Shown one piece after another: positions 42,171 to 51,748 of a DNA stretch of 64,000 nucleotides (positions within the stretch are counted from its first letter, which is position 1; every line of letters starts with the position of its first letter). The notes under the pieces are model-generated. The model saw only the letters and a list, made by a program, of their open reading frames with translations, had not been told where the DNA came from and made no database searches. The translations under genes were made by a program, and so were the position numbers. The stretch covers positions 149,626-213,625 of the forward strand of contig NZ_JAILWF010000001.1 in assembly GCF_025699065.1 (NCBI RefSeq), given 5' to 3'. Origin of the DNA: Nitrosarchaeum sp. GTDB taxonomy: Archaea > Thermoproteota > Nitrososphaeria > Nitrososphaerales > Nitrosopumilaceae.

Positions 42171-42271
42171 TTGGTATAGGTAGTAATCAAATAATACCAA
42201 ACATCAATGGTATGTCAAAAAGAGTGTTGATGCTCAGTTGTCAATGGATAACTGATTGGTTTTGATTACTA
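42171..42271. other. Candidate structured RNA: three-way junction with possible pseudoknot
   Basis: TAGTAATCAAA (42181-42191) pairs perfectly with TTTGATTACTA (42261-42271) over 11 bp. It encloses two hairpins: CATCAA/TTGATG (42202-42207/42227-42232) and TCAGTT/AACTGA (42234-42239/42250-42255). In addition TTGGTAT (42171-42177) pairs with ATACCAA (42194-42200), with the first outer strand in its loop, so a pseudoknot or a switch is possible. It lies between two convergent genes. Strand unknown. Confidence 0.5.
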
Positions 42272-42288
42272 TCTTATTTTTACCGTTT

Positions 42289-43284
42289 TTAGCGATATTC
42301 ATCCCCACAATCACCTATCAAATCAAAAAGATCATTAGATTTACTAGTCACAGAGCGTATCATAGTCAGATCATCATTCTCAAGAACAATATCAAAAACT
42401 CGTCCATTATCTTGCCGGTGCTCAGAGAGACCAAGTCTTGAGCCAATTATCACTCCGGCAACTCTAGGTTTATCTAAAATAAATTTTGTAGAAATATTTG
42501 CAATGCTTGAATCGTATTTTTTTGCTATTTTCGATAAAATTTGCAATAACTCTTGAAATAAACCCCATCCACCCCACGCATCAATCATGTTGTAATATTT
42601 TTGCAGGCTTGCGGTATTCAAATTGACTCTGCTAGGTTCTGGAGAATTCAGATATTTTTCAGATAAAAACCCACCAAGCAAAGTACCGTATGCAAGAATA
42701 GAAATATTGTGTTTTTGACAAAATGGGGTCATTAATTTTTCTGGTCTTTGATCTAAAATAGAATACTGTACCTGATTTGAAATTAATTTAAAACCACGGT
42801 TAGTCATTAGCTTGATTCGTTCTGTATCGAAATTTGTAAGACCAAGATGTTTGATCTTTCCCTCATGTTGTAATTTTGTTAAATTATCAAGAGCATCAAA
42901 ATAACTAGAATTATTGTAATCCCACCAATGAAATTGGATCAAATCAATTGTCTCAGTGTTCATTTTTTTTAATGATTGATCAATATAATATTCCACAATT
43001 GATTTACTCATAGGTCCAGGATTCGGAACAAATTTAGTCAATGCTTGTGATTGTTGCAAGTCTTTTGGCGGCAATTGTTTTCTAAATTCACCAATAAATG
43101 ATTCAGCGGGTCCGTAGATGTCAGCCAAATCCCAAGTAGTGAATCCATTCTTGTGATATTCAAGCATATCCAAAATTGCATCTTTTGGTTCAATATACCC
43201 ATGGACACCAGATACTTGCCACATTCCATTTAAAATTCGACAAATAGATAGATCATCTGCTAGTTCAATTTTTGGAATTCTCAA
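42289..43284 (-). CDS. Aldo/keto reductase
   Basis: This 331-residue TIM-barrel oxidoreductase has the catalytic set typical of AKRs: Asp and Tyr in DLADIYGPAE, Lys in ALTKFV and His in IQFHWWDY. The C-terminal GVIIGSRLGLSEH is the NADP-binding part. The family reduces aldehydes and ketones; the substrate is unknown. Its 3' end faces the structured segment at 42171-42271. Confidence 0.88.
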   Translation of the reverse strand: MRIPKIELADDLSICRILNGMWQVSGVHGYIEPKDAILDMLEYHKNGFTTWDLADIYGPAESFIGEFRKQLPPKDLQQSQALTKFVPNPGPMSKSIVEYYIDQSLKKMNTETIDLIQFHWWDYNNSSYFDALDNLTKLQHEGKIKHLGLTNFDTERIKLMTNRGFKLISNQVQYSILDQRPEKLMTPFCQKHNISILAYGTLLGGFLSEKYLNSPEPSRVNLNTASLQKYYNMIDAWGGWGLFQELLQILSKIAKKYDSSIANISTKFILDKPRVAGVIIGSRLGLSEHRQDNGRVFDIVLENDDLTMIRSVTSKSNDLFDLIGDCGDEYR

Positions 43285-43393
43285 TAAAACATATAGAATT
43301 TACTTTATTTTATGAGTATGCAAAACGTGGATATCAACAGTATCCATGTAGAAATCAATTAATTTAAGAATTAGAAGAATGTAGATTTACAAT

Positions 43394-43642
43394 ATGACTC
43401 ATTATTATATTAAAAAAATAAAACGTATTTCTCAAAAACCTATTACCTGTATGATTTGTAGTAGCCAAAATATTGTAGAAGATGCAGTGTTAGCTTCTAC
43501 TGGCCCAACTCAAGAAAATACGGATTATACTCCATCTATTTTATGCCTAGAATGTGAAACTCTAATGATCATTACTTCAGAACCAGGTGCTGGACTTGGA
43601 TTACAAGCATCAGTAGGAAATGAAGTATCAATGAGAAACTAA
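43394..43642 (+). CDS. Zinc-ribbon protein, 82 aa
   Basis: CMIC and CLEC pairs 33 residues apart, with a Gly/Ala-rich C-terminus. Likely a zinc ribbon of unknown function, divergent from the aldo/keto reductase. Confidence 0.6.
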   Translation: MTHYYIKKIKRISQKPITCMICSSQNIVEDAVLASTGPTQENTDYTPSILCLECETLMIITSEPGAGLGLQASVGNEVSMRN

Positions 43643-43802
43643 CTCCAGTTTAATTAAAAAAGAGATATTATCCACATACATCCAATATAATTATCAAATA
43701 TCAAAAAATGAGATCCACTTGTAGATTCATGGCCAATAGTCAAATTTTTCAATTTAAAAATTTAATATGAGATGAATTAGCGTATTGATATTGGCAAGTG
43801 TA

Positions 43803-44945
43803 ATGAATACTGAAGTATCTATAGTAATTCCTACCTATAATGAGTCTGAAAATATCAAAGGAATTCTACATTTGATCAAAGAACACTTACCAAAAAATAC
43901 TATGGTAGAGGCAATAGTAGTAGATGACAATTCACCAGACGGAACAGGAAGAATTGCAGAAGATTATTTTAAATCATTAAAAGAAAAAACGCTGTACACA
44001 ATTAATGTAATAAATAGAAAAACAAAGGAGGGGCTTAGTTCGGCAATACTAAATGGCATAGAGCAAGCTAAAGGCAAAATAGTTGTTGTGATGGATAGTG
44101 ATTTTTCTCATCCCCCACAACTCATACCAAAGCTTGTCGAAGTTTTAAAACAATCAAAAACAGACATTGTTGTTGCCTCAAGGTACCTCAATGGAGGTAA
44201 TATTCAAGGGTGGTCATTAAAACGAAAAATCATCAGCAAAATTGGAACTATAATAGCAAAGAAAGGATTGGGGATTAAACAATCAGATCCTATGTCAGGA
44301 TTTTTTGCATTTAACAAAGATGTGATTAAAGGAATTAATTTTGATGCAATAGGATACAAACTTCTTTTAGAAATGATAGTAAAGGCAAAAGGAGTATCGA
44401 TAAAAGAAATTCCATATACATTTTTAGACAGACAAAACGGAAAGAGCAAACTTGGAATCAAAACAATTTTAGAATTTGGACATGCGGTATGGAAGCTTTA
44501 CAGACATGGAAAGAGAGAACAGAAAAACGAGAAAAGAACATCGGTAAAGTTTGTTTCAAAAGCTGCTAGATTCTTTTCAGTTGGAGCCTCAGGATTAGGA
44601 GTAAATTACATCATGTCTATTCTGTTTTCATCGAGTTTGGATATGTGGTATCTTCATGCAACCATACTTGGAATCATGTTTTCAATTACTAGTAATTTCA
44701 TCTTAAACAAATACTGGACTTTTGAGGATAGAGATTTTGCAGTAAAAAGAACCATTATCCAATATGGTAAATTTGCAGGGTTTAGCTCTATTGGTGCTTT
44801 AGTTCAACTTGGAATGGTGTATTATCTAGTTGATAAGTTAACCATGTCTTATCCAATTGCACTAGTGTCAGCTGTTGCAACTGCAGCATTTAGTAACTTT
44901 GTCTTAAATAAAAAATGGACATTTAAAGAAAAAGTCTGGAGTTAA
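43803..44945 (+). CDS. Dolichol-phosphate mannosyltransferase-like GT2 fused to GtrA domain
   Basis: The protein has 380 residues from the ATG at 43803; a TTG six codons upstream is in frame. The first 230 residues are a DPM1-type GT2 transferase: SIVIPTYNESENI, VDDNSPDGTG, VMDSDFSHPPQL and the acceptor-side SRYLNGG. The last 130 residues form four membrane helices of a GtrA domain, with NKYWTF and NKKWTF at the ends of the second and fourth helices. DPM1 moves a sugar from a nucleotide to a polyprenyl phosphate and GtrA helps flip it. Likely feeds N-glycosylation or S-layer glycans. Confidence 0.9.
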   Translation: MNTEVSIVIPTYNESENIKGILHLIKEHLPKNTMVEAIVVDDNSPDGTGRIAEDYFKSLKEKTLYTINVINRKTKEGLSSAILNGIEQAKGKIVVVMDSDFSHPPQLIPKLVEVLKQSKTDIVVASRYLNGGNIQGWSLKRKIISKIGTIIAKKGLGIKQSDPMSGFFAFNKDVIKGINFDAIGYKLLLEMIVKAKGVSIKEIPYTFLDRQNGKSKLGIKTILEFGHAVWKLYRHGKREQKNEKRTSVKFVSKAARFFSVGASGLGVNYIMSILFSSSLDMWYLHATILGIMFSITSNFILNKYWTFEDRDFAVKRTIIQYGKFAGFSSIGALVQLGMVYYLVDKLTMSYPIALVSAVATAAFSNFVLNKKWTFKEKVWS

Positions 44946-45006
44946 CAGATTTTAAAAATAAATTAATTCCACTAACGTTTAGCAAAAAATTTTAAGATAA
45001 TTAAAA

Positions 45007-45087
45007 CTAGAAAAGACCAATTAGTGCCAATCCCATTACAATCAACAGAACACCGCCAAGAATAGTGATAATACCAGTTCTAGACAT
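45007..45087 (-). CDS. Small single-helix membrane peptide, 26 aa
   Basis: ATG at 45087 encodes MSRTG followed by one hydrophobic Gly-rich helix (IITILGGVLLIVMGLALIG). Comparable to the 28-residue peptide at 32153. Expression unproven. Confidence 0.4.
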   Translation of the reverse strand: MSRTGIITILGGVLLIVMGLALIGLF

Positions 45088-45147
45088 AGACTACCCTAAA
45101 ACAAACCAATATATGAAATTCTAGTATGCATTTATTTTTATTCTGAG

Positions 45148-45333
45148 TTATTGTAATGAGTAATGCAATTCACAAAACAAAGCCATTCCATTTGGTAGTG
45201 TTTTGGCAGAAATACTACAACCATCACGTAATCCTCTACCACAGATATAACATTCAACTTCAGTCACACTTGTTTGTGCTAGAGAATTTTTTTTAAAATA
45301 AAGATCCTGCATCATAGATTTTGCACTGGGCAT
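45148..45333 (-). CDS. Small zinc-finger protein, 61 aa
   Basis: Possible zinc ligands are CYIC (C28/C31), C39 and C54 with H57 (CELH). The arrangement looks like an irregular treble-clef or ribbon. It is divergent from trpE and shares the 143-nt gap with its promoter. Confidence 0.6.
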   Translation of the reverse strand: MPSAKSMMQDLYFKKNSLAQTSVTEVECYICGRGLRDGCSISAKTLPNGMALFCELHYSLQ

Positions 45334-45366
45334 ATCAAATTAGAATACATCAGATCATCATATAAA

Positions 45367-45385
45367 GGTACCGTACCATACCGTA
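45367..45385. promoter_or_regulatory. Candidate operator upstream of the trp operon
   Basis: TACCGTA occurs twice, 10 bp apart (45369 and 45379), about one helix turn. The first copy lies within the palindrome GGTAC-C-GTACC (45367-45377). The site sits between the zinc-finger gene at 45333 and the trp TATA box. It could bind a regulator of either gene. Confidence 0.4.
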
Positions 45386-45442
45386 ATTATAGAAAATTTT
45401 GATGCCTATATCGTAAAAATAAACCAAAAAACAACTAATCAA

Positions 45443-45450
45443 TTTAAATA
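45443..45450 (+). promoter_or_regulatory. TATA box of the trp operon
   Basis: TTTAAATA is 27-34 nt upstream of the trpE GTG, the distance expected for an archaeal TATA box on a leaderless or near-leaderless mRNA. Confidence 0.5.
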
Positions 45451-45476
45451 ATAAACGAGTAAAATTTTGTTTATGG

Positions 45477-46826
45477 GTGGACATCTTTGGAAAATCCCAA
45501 CCAAAAGTAATACCTCTAGAGCTAACTGAAAACCAATTTCAAATATATAATAAAATATCAAGAAATTATTCTCATTCATTTCTCTTTGAATCATTAACAG
45601 GTCCAGAAGTATTAGCTGAAACATCAGTCATGGGATTTGATCCTAAAATAATTCTCAAAGGATACTCAGACAAAATTGAAATAATAAAAAATAACAAAAC
45701 TGAAACCATTCAAACAGATAATCCATTTGGAGAGTTAAAAAAACTATTAGGAAAATCAGAGGATCAAAGTTATAGATATTTGGGAGGTGCAGTAGGGGTT
45801 GTAAATTATGATGCAATAAGATTAGTAGAAAATATCCCAGATACACATGATTCACCACAACCATTAATGGAATTTGGAATTTATGATGACGGAATATTAT
45901 ACGACAACATACACAAAAAATTGTTTTATTTTTATAATAATCAAAATAGATTTGAACAATTTAAAATGAGTGAAGATTCATTCGGGGATTTTAAAGCAAC
46001 AGAAATAACACCAAACATGAATCAAGAAAAATTTTCAAATATTGTAAACAAAGCAAAACAGTACATACATGATGGTGATATATTCCAAGTAGTACTATCT
46101 AGGAAATTTGCATTTGATACGCAAGGAGATAATTTAACACTATACAAAACACTACGAAAATTAAATCCATCACCTTACATGTATCATTTAAAACAAGACA
46201 ATAAAACAATCATTGGCGCATCTCCAGAGATGCTTGTAAGAATAACTAATGATAAAGTAGAAACATTTCCAATTGCAGGAACTAGAAAGATTACAGATAA
46301 TGAAGAAAAAAATAATCAATTAGCAGATGAATTACTCCATGACGAAAAAGAGTTGGCAGAACATACAATGCTAGTAGATTTAGGAAGAAATGATATTGGA
46401 AGAGTTTGCAAATATGGAACTGTCCATACTGAAGAATTAATGGAGATTAAGCGATTCAGTCATGTTCAGCACATAGTAACACATGTTGTTGGCAATTTAG
46501 CTCCTAAAAACGACATGTTTGATGCGTTTAAAGCAGTTTTTCCCGCAGGAACGGTCTCAGGCGCACCAAAAGTCAGAGCAATGGAGATAATTGACGAATT
46601 GGAAACTGAGGCAAGAGGCCCTTACGCAGGGGCAGTAGGATATTTTTCTTATAACGGGTGCTGTGATTTTGCAATTGCAATTAGAAGTATATTCATAGAA
46701 GGAAACAGAGGATTTGTTCAATCAGGAGCAGGAATTGTCTCAGATTCTATTGCAGAAAATGAATTCAAAGAAACAGAGCACAAAGCTGGAGCGATGCTTC
46801 AAGCATTAAGAGAGGCAACAAAATGA
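45477..46826 (+). CDS. trpE: Anthranilate synthase component I
   Basis: 449 residues from a GTG start chosen by its distance from the TATA box. Chorismate-enzyme motifs are complete: GDIFQVVLSRKF, IGASPEMLVR, PIAGTRK, LGRNDIGRVC, FPAGTVSGAPKVRAM and GAVGYFS. With TrpG it makes anthranilate from chorismate and glutamine. The N-terminal half has the LLES-like feedback region (LFESLTGPEVLAETSVMGFD), so tryptophan inhibition is possible. Its stop overlaps trpG by 4 nt. Confidence 0.96.
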   Translation: MDIFGKSQPKVIPLELTENQFQIYNKISRNYSHSFLFESLTGPEVLAETSVMGFDPKIILKGYSDKIEIIKNNKTETIQTDNPFGELKKLLGKSEDQSYRYLGGAVGVVNYDAIRLVENIPDTHDSPQPLMEFGIYDDGILYDNIHKKLFYFYNNQNRFEQFKMSEDSFGDFKATEITPNMNQEKFSNIVNKAKQYIHDGDIFQVVLSRKFAFDTQGDNLTLYKTLRKLNPSPYMYHLKQDNKTIIGASPEMLVRITNDKVETFPIAGTRKITDNEEKNNQLADELLHDEKELAEHTMLVDLGRNDIGRVCKYGTVHTEELMEIKRFSHVQHIVTHVVGNLAPKNDMFDAFKAVFPAGTVSGAPKVRAMEIIDELETEARGPYAGAVGYFSYNGCCDFAIAIRSIFIEGNRGFVQSGAGIVSDSIAENEFKETEHKAGAMLQALREATK

Positions 46827-47416
46827 AATTTCTAATAATAGATAATTACGATTCATTTGTTTACAATATTGCACAATATTTGGGGGAACTGGGAGTTGAT
46901 TGCGATGTCATTAGAAACGACAAGATAACATTAGAGAAGATAAAACAAAATAATTACGATGCTGTAATAATATCACCAGGTCCAGGAACACCTACCGATA
47001 GAAAATATTTTGGCATATGTAGTGATGTAATAAAAGACATGGGACCAACTACTCCAATACTTGGAGTATGTTTGGGGCATCAAGGCATTATTCATGCATT
47101 TGGCGGCAAAGTTACAAATGCAGGATGTGTCAGACACGGAAAGACTAGTCCAGTAGATCATACAAACTCAGATCTGTTCAAGGATGTCAAGAATCCATTT
47201 AGGGCAACAAGGTACCATTCACTTGTAGGAGATAAGACAATAATTCCAGATGTGCTAGAAGTTACAGCTATCGCTGCAGATGATGGAGAAGTGATGGCAA
47301 TAAGGCACAAAGAGTATCTTATAGAAGGAGTACAATTTCATCCAGAATCAATTATGACAGAAGATGGGAAAAAAATTCTGGCAAATTTCATAAAACAGGT
47401 AAAGGATAGAAAATGA
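46823..47416 (+). CDS. trpG: Anthranilate synthase component II (glutamine amidotransferase)
   Basis: 197 residues, class I amidotransferase. The nucleophile is C83 in GVCLGHQGI, and the His-Glu pair is H173/E175 in QFHPESI. SPGPGTP supplies the oxyanion region. It hands ammonia to TrpE. ATGA overlaps with trpE and with trpD indicate translational coupling. Confidence 0.96.
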   Translation: MKFLIIDNYDSFVYNIAQYLGELGVDCDVIRNDKITLEKIKQNNYDAVIISPGPGTPTDRKYFGICSDVIKDMGPTTPILGVCLGHQGIIHAFGGKVTNAGCVRHGKTSPVDHTNSDLFKDVKNPFRATRYHSLVGDKTIIPDVLEVTAIAADDGEVMAIRHKEYLIEGVQFHPESIMTEDGKKILANFIKQVKDRK

Positions 47417-48459
47417 TATCAAATTTAATTTCAAAACTACAACAAAAGATTGATCTTACATATGACGAAATTAATTCTGTAATGATTGATGTTCTTTCTG
47501 GAAAAACAAATGATCAAGAAAATTTGGATTTTTTATCCGGTTTAACTGAAAAAGGGGAAACAGATGATGAGTTATTAGGAATGTTAGATAAAATGCAAGA
47601 GTTTTCCCTCAAAGTTGAGCCTAGAAACAACGGGACAACAATAGACATGTGCGGAACGGGGGGAGACAAACTTCAAACATTCAATGTATCAACTACAGCG
47701 TCATTTGTAGTTGCAGCCGCAGGAGGAATTGTAGCTAAACATGGAAATAGATCAAGCTCCGGAATTTCAGGAAGTGCGGATATTTTTGAATATTTTGGAT
47801 ATGATTTGAATCAAGAATCTACTCAAATTGCAAATGTTTTAGAAAAACACAACATTTGTTTTATGTTTGCACAAAAGTTTCATCCTGCAATGAAGCATGT
47901 TGCAGCTGCAAGAAAGAAATTAGGAAAGAGAACAGCTTTTAATCTTTTAGGACCATTGTCAAATCCTGCAAGTGTAAAAAATCAACTTATCGGAGTATCT
48001 TCAACGGAATATCTTGATAGATTACCATTAATTCTAAAGAGAAAAGGAGCTAAAAACATAATGACAGTTCGTTCAGATGATGGAATGGATGAATTTTCAA
48101 CCAGTGCAACTAACAGAGTATGTATTTTAAAAAATGACAAAGTGCTAATGAATGCAATAGATCCAGAAGTTGTAGGATTACACAAATCAAAATTAAAAGA
48201 TATTCAAATTAAAACAAAAAAAGATGCAATAGAATCATTTGTAGGGGTTTTAAACAACACAGCAAATCAAGCAATGACTGAAACTACAGTACTTAATGCA
48301 GCAGGAGGATTAATCGTTGCAAATATCTCAAAGAATTTTGAAGAAGGAGTAGAATTGGCATCAAATATAATTAAAGAAGGCAAAGCGCTAAAATTACTAG
48401 AAAGATTTGTTGCAGATACAGGGGACATTTCAAAATTAAAGGAGATAACAAATGGTTGA
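47413..48459 (+). CDS. trpD: Anthranilate phosphoribosyltransferase
   Basis: 348 residues with the family blocks DMCGTGGDKLQTFNVST, KHGNRSSSGISGSAD and GPLSNPA. Transfers the ribose phosphate of PRPP to anthranilate. Overlaps trpG by 4 nt and trpC by 8 nt. Confidence 0.96.
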   Translation: MISNLISKLQQKIDLTYDEINSVMIDVLSGKTNDQENLDFLSGLTEKGETDDELLGMLDKMQEFSLKVEPRNNGTTIDMCGTGGDKLQTFNVSTTASFVVAAAGGIVAKHGNRSSSGISGSADIFEYFGYDLNQESTQIANVLEKHNICFMFAQKFHPAMKHVAAARKKLGKRTAFNLLGPLSNPASVKNQLIGVSSTEYLDRLPLILKRKGAKNIMTVRSDDGMDEFSTSATNRVCILKNDKVLMNAIDPEVVGLHKSKLKDIQIKTKKDAIESFVGVLNNTANQAMTETTVLNAAGGLIVANISKNFEEGVELASNIIKEGKALKLLERFVADTGDISKLKEITNG

Positions 48460-49228
48460 AAACATACTGAGAAAATTAGTAAATAATTCTCAGGCTGCAA
48501 TTGATGATGGAGTATATGATGTAAACATTAAATTACAAAAATCAAATAAGGACTTTTTACAAATAATAAAAACAAACATTCATGCAACTCTTCTTACAGA
48601 AATAAAATTTTCATCCCCATCATTAGGCAAGATCAGAACGTTATCAGATCCATCAAGCATAGCACAACAAATGATTGCAGGTGGTGCCAAAGCATTATCT
48701 GTGCTAACCCAGCCTCATTTGTTTAATGGTTCACCAGAATATTTCATGCAGGTACGACAATCAGTTGATGTTCCATTACTAATGAAAGATATCATGATTG
48801 ATACAGTCCAAATTGATGCTGCTGAAAAAATAGGAGCAGATTACATGTTAGTCATTCAATCATTATTTGACCAAGGATTTCTCAAAGACATTGATGAATT
48901 CATCAAATATGGTCACAGTAAAGGATTGAAAATATTGCTAGAAGTCCATACAAAACGAGAGTTTGAAAATGCACTCAATACAGAAGCTGATTTGATTGGA
49001 ATTAACAACAGAAACCTCGATACATTAGAAATTGATCTTAAAACTACACAAAAAGTGCTTGAAGGGTATAAAAAAACAAGGCCAATACTTGCTGAAAGCG
49101 GAATTGAGACTGTTGAGGATATTCAATATTTAAAAAAGTGTGGCGCTGATGCATTTCTAGTAGGTTCAAGCATAATGAAAAGCGATAATATCGAAGAACA
49201 TGTCAAAAAATTGGTGAATGCATATTGA
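48452..49228 (+). CDS. trpC: Indole-3-glycerol phosphate synthase
   Basis: 258 residues, TIM barrel. Motifs are [14 protein letters not shown] (normally EIKxASPSxG), [36 protein letters not shown] and [12 protein letters not shown]. Forms the indole ring. It directly overlaps trpB, where many operons place trpF. Confidence 0.95.
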   Translation: MVENILRKLVNNSQAAIDDGVYDVNIKLQKSNKDFLQIIKTNIHATLLTEIKFSSPSLGKIRTLSDPSSIAQQMIAGGAKALSVLTQPHLFNGSPEYFMQVRQSVDVPLLMKDIMIDTVQIDAAEKIGADYMLVIQSLFDQGFLKDIDEFIKYGHSKGLKILLEVHTKREFENALNTEADLIGINNRNLDTLEIDLKTTQKVLEGYKKTRPILAESGIETVEDIQYLKKCGADAFLVGSSIMKSDNIEEHVKKLVNAY

Positions 49229-50415
49229 AATATCCTAAAGATGGAAAATTTGGAGAGTTTGGCGGCAAGTACATTCCAGAAACACTTGTTCCTGCAATTG
49301 AGGAGTTAGAAGAAAACTATCTTAAATTCAAAGAGAATAAAGAGTTCAAAAAAGAATTAGATTACTATCTAAAACAATACGCTGGAAGACCGACTCCATT
49401 GTACTATGCAAAAAATTTGACAGAAAAATGCGGCGGTGCTAAAATTTATCTAAAAAGAGAAGACCTACTGCATGGAGGAGCTCATAAAATAAACAACACA
49501 TTAGGTCAGGCATTACTTGCAAAAAAGATGAATAAAAAAAGAATCATTGCAGAAACGGGTGCAGGTCAACATGGAGTAGCAACAGCTATGGCATGTGCAG
49601 TTTTGGGAATGAAATCCGAAGTATACATGGGTTACAAAGACACTATACGACAAAAACTAAACGTATACAGAATGAACATGTTAGGGTCTAAAGTTCACCC
49701 GGTAAAATCAGGCTCAAAAACACTCAAAGATGCAATCAATGAGGCAATCAGAGATTGGATTACAAATGTTGAAGATACATATTATTTACTTGGTTCTGCA
49801 GTAGGTCCACATCCATATCCTGTGATGGTAAGAGATTTTCAAAGTGTAATTGGAGAAGAAATCAAGACCCAGATGAAAAAATTATCAAATAAAACACCAG
49901 ATACGGTAATTGCTTGTGTTGGCGGTGGGTCAAATGCAATCGGGACATTTTATCCGTTAGTTGATACAAATACAGAAATCATAGGAGTAGAAGCCGCAGG
50001 CAAAGGATTAAAATCAAAATATCATTCTGCAACATTATCTGCAGGTAGTAAGGGCGTACTTCATGGAATGATGACTTATCTATTACAAGATGATGAAGGA
50101 CAAGTTACAGAGACGCATAGTATTTCAGCAGGACTAGATTATCCCGGAGTTGGTCCAGAACACGCATATCTTAAAGATACTAATCGTGTAAAGTATCATT
50201 CTGCAACAGATGCCGAAGTTATAGATGCGTTTTTGATGTTGACAAGAACAGAAGGAATCATTCCAGCTTTAGAGTCAGCCCATGCAATAGCTGAAGCAAT
50301 GAAAGTTGCAAGAAAAAGCAAAAAATCAGAATCAATAGTAGTTACACTTTCAGGAAGGGGGGACAAAGACGTAGAAGAAGTCCAAAGGTATTTGAGTAAA
50401 AATGACAAGAATTAA
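49225..50415 (+). CDS. trpB: Tryptophan synthase beta chain
   Basis: 396 residues, PLP enzyme of the TrpB1 type. The PLP lysine is K88 in [27 protein letters not shown] and the phosphate loop [10 protein letters not shown] are intact. Joins indole and serine. Overlaps trpC by 4 nt and trpA by 14 nt. Confidence 0.97.
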   Translation: MKYPKDGKFGEFGGKYIPETLVPAIEELEENYLKFKENKEFKKELDYYLKQYAGRPTPLYYAKNLTEKCGGAKIYLKREDLLHGGAHKINNTLGQALLAKKMNKKRIIAETGAGQHGVATAMACAVLGMKSEVYMGYKDTIRQKLNVYRMNMLGSKVHPVKSGSKTLKDAINEAIRDWITNVEDTYYLLGSAVGPHPYPVMVRDFQSVIGEEIKTQMKKLSNKTPDTVIACVGGGSNAIGTFYPLVDTNTEIIGVEAAGKGLKSKYHSATLSAGSKGVLHGMMTYLLQDDEGQVTETHSISAGLDYPGVGPEHAYLKDTNRVKYHSATDAEVIDAFLMLTRTEGIIPALESAHAIAEAMKVARKSKKSESIVVTLSGRGDKDVEEVQRYLSKNDKN

Positions 50416-51205
50416 TGAAAAATTCGCAGAACTTTCTGCTAAAAATGAAAAAGCATTGATCACATATGTAATGGTAGGATATCCAAATGAAAGTGCAACA
50501 ATATCAATAGTAAGAGGTCTAATCAAAGGAGGAGCAGACATAATAGAATTAGGATTTCCATTTTCAGATCCTCTTGCAGATGGACCAGTAATTCAAAATG
50601 CAAGCACAATATCTCTAAACAATGGAACAAAGATCAAGAGTTTTTTTAAAATTGTAAAAAAGATTAGAAGTGAAACAGATATCCCACTAGTCTTAATGAC
50701 ATACACCAATATTTTGTATCATAAAGGATATGCAAATTTTATTTCCGAAGCTAAAAAAGCAGGTATTGATGGGTTTATTCTTCCAGACATGTCAATTGAA
50801 GAATCAAAAGAATACATTGAATCGGCTAGAAATATGGCAGATACTATATTTTTGATATCTCCAAATACTACAAAATCAAGAATAGAAAAAATTGTAAAGG
50901 CGTCTTCAGGATTTTTATATTTAGTTGCAGTTTATGGCACCACGGGAATAAAGACAGGAATCCAAAATTATACACTAAAGGCAATCAAGGAAGTAAAAAA
51001 AATCGCCAATGGAAAAATTCCAATAGGAGTAGGATTCGGTGTTTCAACGCCAGAGGATGTAAAAAAATACATCATAGCAGGAGCTGATGCAGTAATTGTA
51101 GGTAGTGTATTTTTGAAAATAATTGAAAAGACGCCAAAGAACAGTCTTGAAAAAAGCATCGCGTCATTTACAAAGAGTCTCAAAAAACAAACAATTCTCA
51201 AATAA
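50402..51205 (+). CDS. trpA: Tryptophan synthase alpha chain
   Basis: 267 residues, TIM barrel. The catalytic pair is E49 ([11 protein letters not shown]) and D60 (LADGPVIQ). Cleaves indole-glycerol phosphate and passes indole to TrpB. Last gene of the operon; the ATG lies inside the end of trpB. Confidence 0.96.
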   Translation: MTRINEKFAELSAKNEKALITYVMVGYPNESATISIVRGLIKGGADIIELGFPFSDPLADGPVIQNASTISLNNGTKIKSFFKIVKKIRSETDIPLVLMTYTNILYHKGYANFISEAKKAGIDGFILPDMSIEESKEYIESARNMADTIFLISPNTTKSRIEKIVKASSGFLYLVAVYGTTGIKTGIQNYTLKAIKEVKKIANGKIPIGVGFGVSTPEDVKKYIIAGADAVIVGSVFLKIIEKTPKNSLEKSIASFTKSLKKQTILK

Positions 51206-51252
51206 CCCTAAAAGATAACAAAAAACAATTGGAATAATAAATAAAACTGAAA

Positions 51253-51339
51253 TTAGAGACGAACTTTACCGCATTTTCTACAAGAAATTGTTCCATTAGA
51301 AACATACTCATGATTACAAGTGTCAGTCTCTACCATCAT
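51253..51339 (-). CDS. Zinc-binding microprotein, 28 aa
   Basis: Two adjacent ATG codons at 51339 and 51336. C8 with H10 and a CRKC pair (C20/C23) form a mini zinc ribbon ending in a basic tail. It lies in the 543-nt gap between trpA and pyrG. Expression unproven. Confidence 0.45.
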   Translation of the reverse strand: MMVETDTCNHEYVSNGTISCRKCGKVRL

Positions 51340-51503
51340 TATTTTGGCTCTAAAAGATCTCAATATTATTGAATGATGATGAAAACTTTGAGTATGAATA
51401 CAAAATCATTTTACATGATATTGAGGAAATCTAATTTTAAAATTAAAAACAAATACTAGTTTAAATATACTATAAAGAAAAAACTGAATTTTTCGTTAAA
51501 GAA

Positions 51504-51564
51504 TAGTGGTCTGTCATTTTTGAAGGGAAATAGGGGGGAACTTTATTTTAGGTAAAGACCACTA
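51504..51564. other. Candidate structured element before pyrG
   Basis: TAGTGGTCT (51504-51512) pairs perfectly with AGACCACTA (51556-51564) around a purine-rich 43-nt interior containing a run of six G. It ends about 184 nt before the pyrG start. It could be a separate small RNA or part of a leader. Nothing else was recognised in 51340-51748 except a short start-less open frame noted separately. Confidence 0.4.
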
Positions 51565-51748
51565 ACTAGATGTTCTCAGTTAACTAAAGACATCATAAAA
51601 TAAAAAATACACGGTAAAAATGCCAAACACTCGTTAAAAAAATTAAAGAATTTCGTACGAATGTAAGACAGTATGCTGAAATATTAGATCGCATAGATTA
51701 TGATTTGTTTAGCAAAACATACAAAAACAGGAGAATTGTTTTCTTAAT

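Noticed and set aside
51650-51746. Open frame of about 40 codons running into pyrG
   Set aside because: It has no ATG, GTG or TTG until close to its end and ends out of frame with pyrG, so coding is not supported; it may be a remnant.
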